Below, one piece after another: positions 14,814-22,778 of a stretch of DNA of 24,288 bases (positions within the stretch are counted from its first letter, which is position 1; each line of letters begins with the position of its first letter). A model generated the notes under the pieces. That model did not search any database and was not told the DNA's origin. It saw nothing but the letters and a program-made list of their open reading frames with translations. Both the position numbers and the translations under genes were made by a program. Origin of the DNA: Mesorhizobium amorphae (GTDB taxonomy: Bacteria; Pseudomonadota; Alphaproteobacteria; Rhizobiales; Rhizobiaceae); NCBI GenBank assembly GCA_003240775.1, contig QFNI01000053.1:1-24288 (forward strand), written 5' to 3'.

Positions 14814-17114
14814 TCAGCCTTTCGCTGCGCTGTCGGCCGAACTGGGAGAGGCTTCCGACACGCCGCCGCCCGGCTTGTTCAGGTCGACCACGATGCCGTT
14901 GATCTGGGTCGGGCCGGAGGCGGTGAAGTTGAAGTTCGTGCCGAGGATGATGACGGTACCGTCCTTGCGCATGATCAGCTTGGAAGCGCCGCACTCGATC
15001 ACGAACTCCTCGCCCACGATCGTCTTCTTGAACTTTCCAACGGAGGTCAGCTGCGTCTGACCGACATTGGTGACCTTGCTCACCCCCACCTGCTCTACGC
15101 GGGCCACGCCCACCGTGTCGGACTTGAAGCTGCCCACCACGGTGTTCATGATCCCGGAAAGGGGAAACAGGCTGGCAGCGTCCTGGCCCACGCCCGTGCC
15201 GGAACCCGCGAGGGCCGTGCCGGCATCCGCGCGGGGGTTGGAGCCTGCCACCACGCCCTCGCGCGAAGAAAGGCCGTCCGAGCCGAGGAAGCCGAGCGCG
15301 GACGATGCGAGCGTGGTGACGAAGGACGCGATGGCAGGCCCGCCGCCGCCCGCGATCTGGCTCGCCTGCGACAGGAGCCCCGCCGTCTGGCCGGCCAGCC
15401 CCGCGACCTGGCCCATCAAGGCCAGTGCGTTGCCGCCCGTGCCCCCGACCGTCAGGTTCATGGAGCCGCCGATCTCCTGCTTCTGGTTGCCGCCCACCTC
15501 GACCGCGCGGTTGGCGCCCACCGACTGGATGTCGTGGCTGTCGATGCGCGAGGTGCGGGTGTTGCGCACGCGGGTGGTCATGTCCTTTTGCGCGTGCTGG
15601 AAGAAGTTCTCCTTGCCCGCCTCGTCTTCCATCGAGAACTCGTTGAAGCCCTCGCCCTTATGGGTGTTGGAGCGAAACGTCATGCGCGTCTTGTTGGCGG
15701 GCAGCTCATAGGGCACGGACTGGCTGGGATTGGGCACGAGCGCCGTCACGATCGGCCGGTCGGGGTCGCCCGCCTCGAAGGAGACCACCGCCTCCATGCC
15801 GATGCGCGGGATCACCTGGGAGCCCCAGGTGCCGCCCGCCCAGGGCTGCGCCACGCGCACCCAGCGGGTGTCGGAACCGTCCTTCTTCGCGCGGCGGTCC
15901 CAGGGGAACCAGAGCTTCACGCGGCCATACTGGTCGGTGTGGATCTCCTCGCCCTGCGGGCCGGCGATCAGCGCGATCTGCGAGCCGTCGATGCGGGGGC
16001 GCGCCGTTTGGCGGTGGGGGGTCGCGGCGAGGCGGGCGGGAAGTGCTGTGAAGCGGTTCTCGTAGGAGGGCTCGCCCGTGCCGGTCTCGTAGGTCGTGTC
16101 GTGCGCTTCATGCGTGATGCGCATCACGACCGTTGTCTCGAACTGGTGCTCGGGATGCGCCACGTCATAGGGCGTGAGCCTGGCGCCGGGCTTCAGAGTC
16201 CGCACCGAACTCTGGCTCTCGATGCCTTCGTGATCGGCTTCCACCGACTGCATGCGCAACCGCCCGGCGCGCTCGTTCGAGCCCGTGTCGAGCGCGCGGG
16301 ACGGATATTCATAGAGCTCGTAGGTGCCGTTGCGGGGCAGGTTCACCTGGGAGGGCGTGGTGGCGCCAGGCACGGTTCCCGGCGTCTCGAAATTCCAGTC
16401 GCGGCCCGAGCGCTTGCCGGGCGTGAAGGCAAAGCGCCGCTTCCAGGACGTCACATGGTTGCGGTCGGTGGAGCCCGCCGCATAGCGCTCCCGGCCCTCG
16501 CCGCCATCCGCGCCCTTGTCCCAGCCTTCCGGGCTGTCGGCCAGAACGAGGGTCTGCCCGCCATCCTCCTGACGGATCCAGTAGTGGATGCCGTCTTCTT
16601 CCAGGCGGCGAAGCAGGAAGGCCAAGTCGGTCTCGTTCCACTGCACCGAATATTCCTGCGGCGGGGGCGGCTGAAGCACCCCGCCCGCATCGGGCGCGCG
16701 GAGACCGTGCTCGGACATCAGCGTTTCCGCGACATCGAGCGCGGTCTTGTTCTGCCAGATGCGGCAGTCGCTCTTCTGCCCGAGCAGCCAGAGATCGGGC
16801 CGCAGGGTCAGGATATACTGGCGCAGGGTCCGCGTGAGGCGCGGCTCCTCGTCGAGCGCGGTGACCAGGCCGTTCCAGTTGCGCCGTTCGCCTGCGCCCA
16901 AATCGAGCGTCACGTCCACGTTCTTGCCGACGAGCTCCTCGGCCCGCACATCGTCGCGCTTGGCGCGCAGCGCCACCGTGAACTCGAAGAGGTCGTTGAC
17001 CATCTCGGTTCCCGTGAAACTCTCCATCAGGAACAGGTCAGCCCCGAGCGGCGTGTCGATGCGCAACAGGCGGTCGGCCTGAAGGAACGCGGCAAGGGCG
17101 CTGGCAACGGTCAT
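14814..17114 (-). CDS. vgrG: T6SS spike protein VgrG (TssI)
   Basis: This 766-residue protein trimerises into the puncturing spike on the Hcp tube. The gp27-like base covers about 1-370 (RLLRIDTPLGADLFLMESFTGTE at the start, WNETDLAFLLRRLEEDGIHYWI at 159-180). The gp5-like OB fold follows (DQYGRVKLWFPWDRR 394-408, WVRVAQPWAGGTWGSQVIPR 418-437, EAGDPDRPIVTALVPNP 447-463). Repetitive beta-prism sequence runs from about 500. A Gly/Ala-rich, rather hydrophobic stretch at about 558-662 interrupts that repeat pattern before ECGASKLIMRKDGTVII and a short C-terminal tail. No enzymatic extension is visible, so cargo is carried non-covalently through DUF2169 and the PAAR-like effector. The start overlaps the upstream stop by ATGA. 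Confidence 0.95.
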   Translation of the reverse strand: MTVASALAAFLQADRLLRIDTPLGADLFLMESFTGTEMVNDLFEFTVALRAKRDDVRAEELVGKNVDVTLDLGAGERRNWNGLVTALDEEPRLTRTLRQYILTLRPDLWLLGQKSDCRIWQNKTALDVAETLMSEHGLRAPDAGGVLQPPPPQEYSVQWNETDLAFLLRRLEEDGIHYWIRQEDGGQTLVLADSPEGWDKGADGGEGRERYAAGSTDRNHVTSWKRRFAFTPGKRSGRDWNFETPGTVPGATTPSQVNLPRNGTYELYEYPSRALDTGSNERAGRLRMQSVEADHEGIESQSSVRTLKPGARLTPYDVAHPEHQFETTVVMRITHEAHDTTYETGTGEPSYENRFTALPARLAATPHRQTARPRIDGSQIALIAGPQGEEIHTDQYGRVKLWFPWDRRAKKDGSDTRWVRVAQPWAGGTWGSQVIPRIGMEAVVSFEAGDPDRPIVTALVPNPSQSVPYELPANKTRMTFRSNTHKGEGFNEFSMEDEAGKENFFQHAQKDMTTRVRNTRTSRIDSHDIQSVGANRAVEVGGNQKQEIGGSMNLTVGGTGGNALALMGQVAGLAGQTAGLLSQASQIAGGGGPAIASFVTTLASSALGFLGSDGLSSREGVVAGSNPRADAGTALAGSGTGVGQDAASLFPLSGIMNTVVGSFKSDTVGVARVEQVGVSKVTNVGQTQLTSVGKFKKTIVGEEFVIECGASKLIMRKDGTVIILGTNFNFTASGPTQINGIVVDLNKPGGGVSEASPSSADSAAKG

Positions 17115-18034
17115 GGGTTCACGCTCCCGGCTTGGCCCAGGCTGCCCACAAAGGCTTGGAGCATAGCCTCGGCATTGCGGTCGTTCTGGGCGGCAAAGGC
17201 CTGCACCATGGCTTGGCGCAGCTCTCGTCCCGGCGCGCTCGCATAGAAGTCGTGGAGTGCCGCGACGTCTTCCTCCGACAAAAGCGCGAGCTGCGCCTCG
17301 ATCTGCGCCTTGGCGCGGCGCTCCGCCTCCTCGCGGCCGAAGGGCCCAAGATCGTCTGCGGGCTCGGCGCGGCTTGTGGCGACGAAAGCGGGGATCTCGG
17401 CGCTGATGGCTTTCGCTCCCTCCGCGTCGAGCCCCTCGGGACCGGCGCGGCGCGGTAGGTCGATCGCGCGCGCGATGCGCGAGGCCGTCAGCGCCACCTC
17501 GCCCGCGATGGGCGCGCGCGCCATCAGTTCGGAGAGTTCCGTGATCCGCGCGCGGTCGCCGCGCCCCTGGAGGCGCAAGCCGAGATCGCGCGCGCTGGAA
17601 ACCACGTCGCCCGCCATGCGCACGTCGATCTCATGGCCTGCCGCCAGAAAGCGTTGGGCCGCGGCTTCCGGCACGGCGAGCTCGCCGCCCACCTTTTCCA
17701 GCGGCCCGCGCATCGCATCGGCAACGGACTCCACGGCAAAGGCCTGGTCCACCGCCTTCTGGAGCGCTGCGCGCACCTTGTCGGGCACGGCTTCTCCGCC
17801 GGCGCCCTGCTCCCAATCGACGACATAGGGCGGCAGCGAGCGCATGCGGCGGACGGCTTCCGCCGGCATCTCCAGTTCGATCAGGGTGCGGGCCGCCTTG
17901 GCCCCGGCGGTTGCGGGCTGCACCCAGAAGCGGGGGAGCATCGGCCCCACCGCCCCGATCGCGAGCGCGCAGACGAGCGCGAGCGCAAGCCTGCGCCCCT
18001 GCGTGGCGAGCATGCCCTTAGACAAGGATCGCAT
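17111..18034 (-). CDS. Membrane-anchored or exported protein of unknown function in the hcp-vgrG interval
   Basis: I do not recognise this 307-residue protein as a named family. Residues 16-33 (LALALVCALAIGAVGPML) form one hydrophobic segment after a basic start, so it is either a signal anchor or an uncleaved signal peptide placing the bulk in the periplasm. The body is helical and rich in Ala, Glu and Arg. Near the end, LSEEDVAALHDFYASAPGRELRQAM (about 252-276) resembles the DUF2059 helical-pair motif of periplasmic proteins. It overlaps the upstream gene by 17 nt and vgrG by 4 nt. In Agrobacterium the hcp-vgrG interval holds an amidase effector and its periplasmic immunity protein; by position this could be an immunity protein. 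An alternative start is ATG 18013. Confidence 0.6.
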   Translation of the reverse strand: MRSLSKGMLATQGRRLALALVCALAIGAVGPMLPRFWVQPATAGAKAARTLIELEMPAEAVRRMRSLPPYVVDWEQGAGGEAVPDKVRAALQKAVDQAFAVESVADAMRGPLEKVGGELAVPEAAAQRFLAAGHEIDVRMAGDVVSSARDLGLRLQGRGDRARITELSELMARAPIAGEVALTASRIARAIDLPRRAGPEGLDAEGAKAISAEIPAFVATSRAEPADDLGPFGREEAERRAKAQIEAQLALLSEEDVAALHDFYASAPGRELRQAMVQAFAAQNDRNAEAMLQAFVGSLGQAGSVNP

Positions 18035-19079
18035 GCGCCTGATTGGGACGCGTGCGACGCCCGATCTCGTTCAGCACGGTTTCGGCCTTCTGCAGCTCCT
18101 GATGCTGCAGCGACTGGTCGAACCAGCCGGTGCGCGTGAAGAAAGGACCGCCGATCACGTCGCCGTGGAGCTGGTTGACCCGGTTCACGATGCGGCCGCC
18201 CGGCTGCGCGATGCGGATATATTGGTAGCCCGACATCACCTGCCCGGCCGACTGCAGCTGCGGGTGGGTGCGCTGGGGGTAGTTCTGGGCGTTCGGGCTC
18301 GTCTCGATGGACTGTCGGCGTGCGCCCACGGGTCCGAACGTGTCGGCGAGCGCTTGGTACTGACCGCCCATGGTCGTGCGGGGCGGCACCTGGACGAGCT
18401 GGTCGGCATCGAGCAGGAAGCCCATGAACATCGAAAGCTCGATCTTCTTGGACAGCTTTTCCTTGTCCACCCGGCCCTCCGGCCACTTCAACAGCGGCGC
18501 CTGGCGGAGCTTGGCGAAATAGGCGTCCTTCTCCGTGGCCGAAAGCCCGTTGCTCGCTTCGACGGCTTGCGCCGTCTGCGACAGGCAGAGCCCGTTCATG
18601 TTGAGCGCCGATTGCATCTGGTTGGAGATGGAGAGCGGCGCCGACGAGAGCCGGTTGGGGATCGAGCCGATGGTGCGCGAAACCGCGCTCTGGGCTTCCC
18701 GCTTCGCCACGGACTTCACCTCGTCCATGAACTTGCCGAGCGCGAAGGTGGACGCTTCATGCGTGGCGATGTCGCGGACGGCGCGATAGGTGCCGCCGAT
18801 ATTGTTGCGGGCGACGAGCCGAAGCGTCGCGCGGCGCGCGAGCGTGGTCAGCGTCGCGCTGCCGACGATCGCCATGAAGAGCGACCCCGACGCCACCGAC
18901 GCCGCGAGCACGATCATCTCGGCGTTGCGCTTGTTGGCCTCGTTCTGCTCGTCGAGCTTGTTCTTGAAGTTGTCGAAGGCCTGCTGGTAGGCGTCGACAT
19001 AGGGTTCCACAAAGAGGCTGAACCAAGCCTTTTCCGCTTCGAGAATGCTCAAGCGGAGGTCGTTAAGCCGATTGCTCAT
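18018..19079 (-). CDS. Unknown T6SS-linked protein with coiled coil and one membrane-like segment (candidate effector)
   Basis: This 353-residue protein matches no family I can name. Residues 5-52 form a charged amphipathic helix or coiled coil (FDNFKNKLDEQNEANKRN). Residues 54-80 form a Gly/Ala/Ser-rich hydrophobic segment (MIVLAASVASGSLFMAIVG). A basic helical region (81-135) follows, and then a polar C-terminal half with SGYQYIRIAQPGGRIVNR (283-300) and FFTRTGWFDQSLQHQE (313-328). There is no Sec signal peptide. It starts after an AGGAGAG site, 120 nt downstream of hcp, and is coupled to the next gene. Its position and the partner's exported topology fit a T6SS effector, perhaps membrane-active, with an immunity protein. 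A structural or adaptor role is equally possible. Confidence 0.6.
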   Translation of the reverse strand: MSNRLNDLRLSILEAEKAWFSLFVEPYVDAYQQAFDNFKNKLDEQNEANKRNAEMIVLAASVASGSLFMAIVGSATLTTLARRATLRLVARNNIGGTYRAVRDIATHEASTFALGKFMDEVKSVAKREAQSAVSRTIGSIPNRLSSAPLSISNQMQSALNMNGLCLSQTAQAVEASNGLSATEKDAYFAKLRQAPLLKWPEGRVDKEKLSKKIELSMFMGFLLDADQLVQVPPRTTMGGQYQALADTFGPVGARRQSIETSPNAQNYPQRTHPQLQSAGQVMSGYQYIRIAQPGGRIVNRVNQLHGDVIGGPFFTRTGWFDQSLQHQELQKAETVLNEIGRRTRPNQAHAILV

Positions 19080-19125
19080 GCCGGCGTCTCTCCTGGCGCT
19101 GGGATCGGATCATGGGAGATGCCGT

Positions 19126-19178
19126 CCGCCGGCCCGGAAAACCGGCGGCGAACGGCACGCCGGGCCCAAGGCCCGGCG
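19126..19178 (-). terminator. Double stem-loop downstream of hcp (attenuator)
   Basis: Two hairpins lie in the 120-nt gap after hcp. The first has perfect 9-bp arms (19158-19166 with 19170-19178) and a 3-nt loop. The second has perfect 7-bp arms (CCGCCGG 19126-19132 with CCGGCGG 19142-19148), and on the transcribed strand its loop contains TTTT. They probably cause partial termination or protect the clpV-hcp transcript, letting Hcp be made in large excess over the spike and effector genes. Confidence 0.5.
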
Positions 19179-19199
19179 CGGTCTTCGGCGTGATCCGCC

Positions 19200-19676
19200 T
19201 CAGGCGGCCTTGGTGGTCGACAGATCGTAGGATGCGATCATCGGCGACTGCGGCGTGTTGTTGTCGTCGTAGGGGATGTACTTCACTTCGAGCTTGGTGA
19301 AGTTCAGCCGGATGGTCTCCAGCGGCCGGTCGCCGTTGGAATCGATCGAGTAGTTGGCGATCAGCGTGTTGGTCATCGTGTATTCGATGTAGGTGTCGCC
19401 CGGATTGCCGGTGGTCACGAGATGGATCACCGCGCGCAGGCCCTTGGCGCCGGAGCAGGCTTCCTTGAAGAGCTTGGTGGACGAGGAGTCGCTGACCTTG
19501 GTCAGCACGATCTCGGAGATCGAAGGCTCGGACGCCTCACGATTGGAGGCGGAACCGGCCGCCGTGTTCATGTTGCGCGACACGTTCCAGTGAATCGCCT
19601 CGATGTCCATCCACTTGCGGTGCTGCTCATGGGTGGCGTCGCCCTGGATACCGTCGATCTGGAGATAAATCGGCAT
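19200..19676 (-). CDS. hcp: T6SS tube protein Hcp (TssD)
   Basis: This 158-residue protein forms hexameric rings that stack into the secreted T6SS tube. Family features are the N-terminal MPIYLQIDGIQGDATHEQHR, with its 'I.G...' beta strand, the WMDIEAIHWNVSRNM block, SEIVLTKVSDSSSTKLF, and LETIRLNFTKLEVKYIPYD near the end. The length is normal for Hcp. ATG 19676 follows AGAAGGA at good spacing and matches the family N-terminus; the longer frame from 20051 is antisense-like sequence overlapping clpV. It lies 67 nt after the clpV stop, inside the same leftward operon. Small effectors of the downstream genes could ride in its lumen. Confidence 0.95.
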   Translation of the reverse strand: MPIYLQIDGIQGDATHEQHRKWMDIEAIHWNVSRNMNTAAGSASNREASEPSISEIVLTKVSDSSSTKLFKEACSGAKGLRAVIHLVTTGNPGDTYIEYTMTNTLIANYSIDSNGDRPLETIRLNFTKLEVKYIPYDDNNTPQSPMIASYDLSTTKAA

Positions 19677-19743
19677 GTTCCGGTGTGTCCTTCTCGATTG
19701 AGTTCGCTTCTTTCGGGAAAGGCGCAGAGATGTCTCGCGCCGT

Positions 19744-22425
19744 TTACACCGCCATCCTTTCCGGCTCGTCGGCCGGCTCAAAGGAAGCGGGTGTATCCGC
19801 CGTGACCGTCGGCACGGCGAATGGCTTGGGAGCGGGCACGACCACAAAGGCCCCCTCCACGAAATCGATCTCGGCGGGCCGGCGCTCCGCGCCGTCGCCT
19901 CGGGCGAGCTTCTCCAGGAAGAAGCTTGCGAGCACAGGCAGGATCGCGCCCGCGATGGTTGTCTCGATGGCGCGCGCGCCAGCATCGCCGGCTTCGGCAT
20001 TCGCCGCGAGATGCTCGCGCGCCGTGGCCGAGAGCGAAAGTGCGGCCCCATAGGTCTCGCGCACCCGATCGCGCAGCCGTTCGATCTGGATGTCCACGAT
20101 GCCGGCGAGGGCCTCGTGATCGAGCGGGCGGAAGGCGAGCACCGTGGTGCGGCCGAGGAATGCGGGGCGGAACTGCTCGAGCAGCGCGCCCTTGAGGGCG
20201 CCGGCCAAGGCCTCGCCTTCAGGCATCGTCTCGGGGTCGGCTGCCAATGCCGCCAGCACGTCCGAACCGGTGTTCGCCGTCATCAGGATGACGGTGTTCT
20301 TGAAGTCGATGTCGCGGCCTTCGCCGTCGCGCAGGCTGCCTTTGTCGAAGAGCTGGTAGAACACGTCCTGAACGCCGGGATGGGCCTTGTCCATCTCGTC
20401 GAGCAGGAGAACGCCGTAGGGACGCCGCCGCACGGCCTCGGTCAGCACGCCGCCTTCGCCGAAGCCGACATAGCCGGGCGGCGAGCCGACGAGCATCGAG
20501 ACCTTATGCTCTTCCTTGAACTCCGACATGTTGATCGTCGTCAGATATTGCGGCCCGCCATAAAGAAGGTCGGCCAGCGCCAGCGCGGTCTCGGTCTTGC
20601 CCACGCCCGACATGCCCACCATCAGGAAGACGCCGGGCGGACGGCGCGGGTCCGACAGCTTGGCGCGCGACACGCGCATGGCGGACGACAGCGCGTCGAG
20701 TGCAGCGTCCTGGCCTACCACCCGGCGCTTGAGCCGGTCGGCCAGCGTGCCCACCGCCGTGATCTGGTCGCTGACGAGGCGCCCCACGGGCACGCCCGTC
20801 CAGCGCGCGACGACGGCTGCTATCGCATCCGCATCCACGACACGGTGCACGAGGGCTGCCTCGCCCTGCGTCTCGCGAAGGCGCTTCGCCGCATCGGGAT
20901 AGGTGCCTCGCGCACTCTCGTCCTCGGCAAAGGCGTCTTCCAGCCGGTCGGTTTCTTCGAGCAAAGCGCGCTCGGATTCGAGCTTGGCTTCGAGGTCGGC
21001 GATCTCCTCGTCGAGCGCTGCGTTGCGGTCTTCTATCTCCGCAAGCCGCGTCTCAGCATCTTCGCCGGAGGGCTCGGCGCCGAGGCGCTCGGCTTCGAGA
21101 ACGAGGTGCTCGCGCTCGCGGCGCTTGTCGTTCAAAAGTGCGGGATCGCTTTCGCGCGAGAAGGCGACCGAAGCGGCAGCCGTGTCGAGCAGGCTGATGG
21201 CCTTGTCGGGCAACTGACGCGCGGGGATGTATCGCGCCGACAGCTGCACCGCCGCGCGCAGCGCCTCGTCCCGGATGCGCACGCCATGATGGCGCGACAA
21301 GACACCCACCACCCCGCGCAGCATGCGCACGGCGGTTTCCTCGTCGGGCTCTTCCACCTTCACCGGCTGGAAGCGCCGGGTGAGGGCCGGATCGCGCTCG
21401 ATGTAGCGCTTGTACTCGCCCCAGGTGGTGGCAGCGATGGTGCGCAGCTCGCCGCGCGCCAGCGAAGGCTTGAGGATGTTTGCGGCATCGCCCTGCCCGG
21501 CCTGGTTTCCCGCGCCGATCAGCCCGTGCGCCTCGTCGATGAACAGGATCACCGGCTGCGGGGAAGCCTTCACGGCATCCACCACGCCGCGCAGGCGTCG
21601 CTCGAACTCGCCTTTCACGCCCGCACCCGCCTGCAGCAGGCTGAGATCGAGCGACAAGAGGCGAACGCCGCGCAGCTTTTCGGGCACCTGGCCGGCATGG
21701 ACCGCAAGCGCGAAGGCTTCTGCCACCGCCGTCTTGCCCACGCCCGCCTCGCCCACGAGGATCGGGTTGTTCTGGCGCCGGCGCAGAAGAATGTCGATCA
21801 CCTGGCGCAGTTCGGGATCGCGCCCCACCACAGGGTCGATCCGACCTTCCGCGGCATCCGCCGTCATGTCCTGCGTGTAGAGCTTGAGGAAGTCCTCGCC
21901 CCCGGCGCCGGCACCGCCCATCGACCGGGCGATCTCGGCCGATCCGTCGCCTGAGCCGGCATCGACGGAAGCACCAGCGTTGCGCGCGGCATCGACCGGG
22001 GCGAGATTGATCTCGCGCAGGCTCGGCGCGACCGCGCGCGCAACAATGCGCAAGCTGGAATCCGTGCAAAGCGTGTGAAGCAGATCGGCCAGACCCACTC
22101 GGCCCCGATCATGGGTCAGCGATGCGCCGAGCCACGCTTCGCGCGCCAGCGCGATCACGTTCTGGCTGAAGGCTGGGGTGCTGCCCGTGCCGCGGCGCAT
22201 CTCGGCGACCGCACGGGTGCATTCCGCTTCAAAGCGCTGTGGATCAACGCCCGAATCTTCGAGCAGCGTGCGGAACGCGGGACGCGAGGCGAGCGCGCCC
22301 ATCCAATGGGCGAGCTCGATCGCCTCGTGGCTGCTGCGCACGGCGAGCGCTGCGGCACCCTCGAGGGAAATGCGCGCGTCCGTGTCCAAGCGCTTGATGA
22401 GATGCTGGAGATCCACCGCACTCAT
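19744..22425 (-). CDS. clpV: T6SS AAA+ ATPase ClpV (TssH)
   Basis: This 893-residue cytoplasmic Clp/Hsp100 ATPase disassembles the contracted TssB-TssC sheath for recycling. A Clp N-domain occupies about 1-150. AAA domain 1 has Walker A GEAGVGKT (225-232) and Walker B ILFIDEAH (Asp297, Glu298). A middle coiled coil covers about 425-520. AAA domain 2 has Walker A GMSGVGKT (604-611), pore loop GSPPGYVG (647-654) and Walker B VLLLDEMD (Asp676, Glu677). A short Pro-rich C-terminal tail follows residue 860. The FLKLYTQDMTADAAEGRIDPVVGRD linker is typical of ClpV rather than ClpB. It is the first gene of the leftward operon and is divergent from tssA, as in Agrobacterium. Confidence 0.95.
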   Translation of the reverse strand: MSAVDLQHLIKRLDTDARISLEGAAALAVRSSHEAIELAHWMGALASRPAFRTLLEDSGVDPQRFEAECTRAVAEMRRGTGSTPAFSQNVIALAREAWLGASLTHDRGRVGLADLLHTLCTDSSLRIVARAVAPSLREINLAPVDAARNAGASVDAGSGDGSAEIARSMGGAGAGGEDFLKLYTQDMTADAAEGRIDPVVGRDPELRQVIDILLRRRQNNPILVGEAGVGKTAVAEAFALAVHAGQVPEKLRGVRLLSLDLSLLQAGAGVKGEFERRLRGVVDAVKASPQPVILFIDEAHGLIGAGNQAGQGDAANILKPSLARGELRTIAATTWGEYKRYIERDPALTRRFQPVKVEEPDEETAVRMLRGVVGVLSRHHGVRIRDEALRAAVQLSARYIPARQLPDKAISLLDTAAASVAFSRESDPALLNDKRREREHLVLEAERLGAEPSGEDAETRLAEIEDRNAALDEEIADLEAKLESERALLEETDRLEDAFAEDESARGTYPDAAKRLRETQGEAALVHRVVDADAIAAVVARWTGVPVGRLVSDQITAVGTLADRLKRRVVGQDAALDALSSAMRVSRAKLSDPRRPPGVFLMVGMSGVGKTETALALADLLYGGPQYLTTINMSEFKEEHKVSMLVGSPPGYVGFGEGGVLTEAVRRRPYGVLLLDEMDKAHPGVQDVFYQLFDKGSLRDGEGRDIDFKNTVILMTANTGSDVLAALAADPETMPEGEALAGALKGALLEQFRPAFLGRTTVLAFRPLDHEALAGIVDIQIERLRDRVRETYGAALSLSATAREHLAANAEAGDAGARAIETTIAGAILPVLASFFLEKLARGDGAERRPAEIDFVEGAFVVVPAPKPFAVPTVTADTPASFEPADEPERMAV

Positions 22426-22570
22426 GGTCTGAAGTCACCCCTTGTTCCTGGTCTCGACCCCTCACCGAAAACAACGCCGGCGCAGGATTTCCTCAGTCAG
22501 GTCGTGACGCAAAACATGCGCCGCAAAAAACAACGCTCAGGGTGCAACAAACACTCCCGAGCAGACCGAT

Positions 22571-22599
22571 ACCATACACAAAACAAACGACAGCAACAA
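22571..22599 (-). promoter_or_regulatory. Candidate promoter of the clpV-hcp-vgrG operon
   Basis: On the minus strand TTGTTG (plus-strand 22594-22599) and TATGGT (22571-22576) are separated by 17 nt. The -10 matches TATAAT at 4 of 6 positions. It would leave a leader of about 140 nt before the clpV ATG. Confidence 0.35.
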
Positions 22600-22715
22600 G
22601 ACAGCAAGGCGGAGAACACCCGCCTGACTAACGCAAACCCAATGCAATGCAGGGCTTTCCGCACCCCTCGGCAACAGAACCTTCCCACAGGAACTTCGCC
22701 GTAAACCATTGGGTG

Positions 22716-22753
22716 GGGGTTGAAATATTGGAATAATCCTTTTAGTCAACCCC
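22716..22753. promoter_or_regulatory. 8-bp inverted repeat GGGGTTGA-N22-TCAACCCC upstream of tssA
   Basis: The perfect arms GGGGTTGA (22716-22723) and TCAACCCC (22746-22753) flank a 22-bp AT-rich spacer, 25 nt before the tssA ATG. Each arm presents a TTGA-type -35-like element facing inward, one per strand. The layout fits a regulator site that controls tssA, or a 5'-UTR hairpin that could mask translation. No strong ribosome-binding site precedes tssA. Confidence 0.45.
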
Positions 22754-22778
22754 GAAGCTCAACATTGTCGGTTTCTGA

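Larger units (their letters stand above)
22426..22778. other. Divergent control region between clpV and tssA
   Basis: This 353-nt region is plainly less GC-rich than the flanking genes. From about 22500 to 22620 the plus strand is rich in A and C and poor in T (for example ACAAAACAAACGACAGCAAC). The leftward frames at 22497-22749 are Cys/Arg-rich and gene-unlike. It contains a candidate clpV promoter and a tssA-proximal dyad, listed separately. No sigma-54 -24/-12 box (TGGCAC-N5-TTGC) was found by eye. Confidence 0.6.

Noticed and set aside
14787..17246. An 819-codon rightward open frame antisense to vgrG
   Set aside because: The vgrG sense frame has clear gp27/gp5 motifs, and the antisense product shows no domain and shadow-like composition.
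20011..21954. A 647-codon rightward open frame antisense to clpV
   Set aside because: clpV has both AAA modules intact on the other strand; this frame is a GC-driven shadow.
22500..22620. A/C-rich repetitive-looking stretch considered as a CRISPR or tandem repeat
   Set aside because: No regular repeat unit or spacer spacing is present; it is compositional bias only.
22497..22749. Leftward Cys-rich small open frames upstream of clpV
   Set aside because: They lie in the divergent promoter region. Their Cys/Arg richness follows from the A/C-rich plus strand, and no ribosome-binding site is evident.
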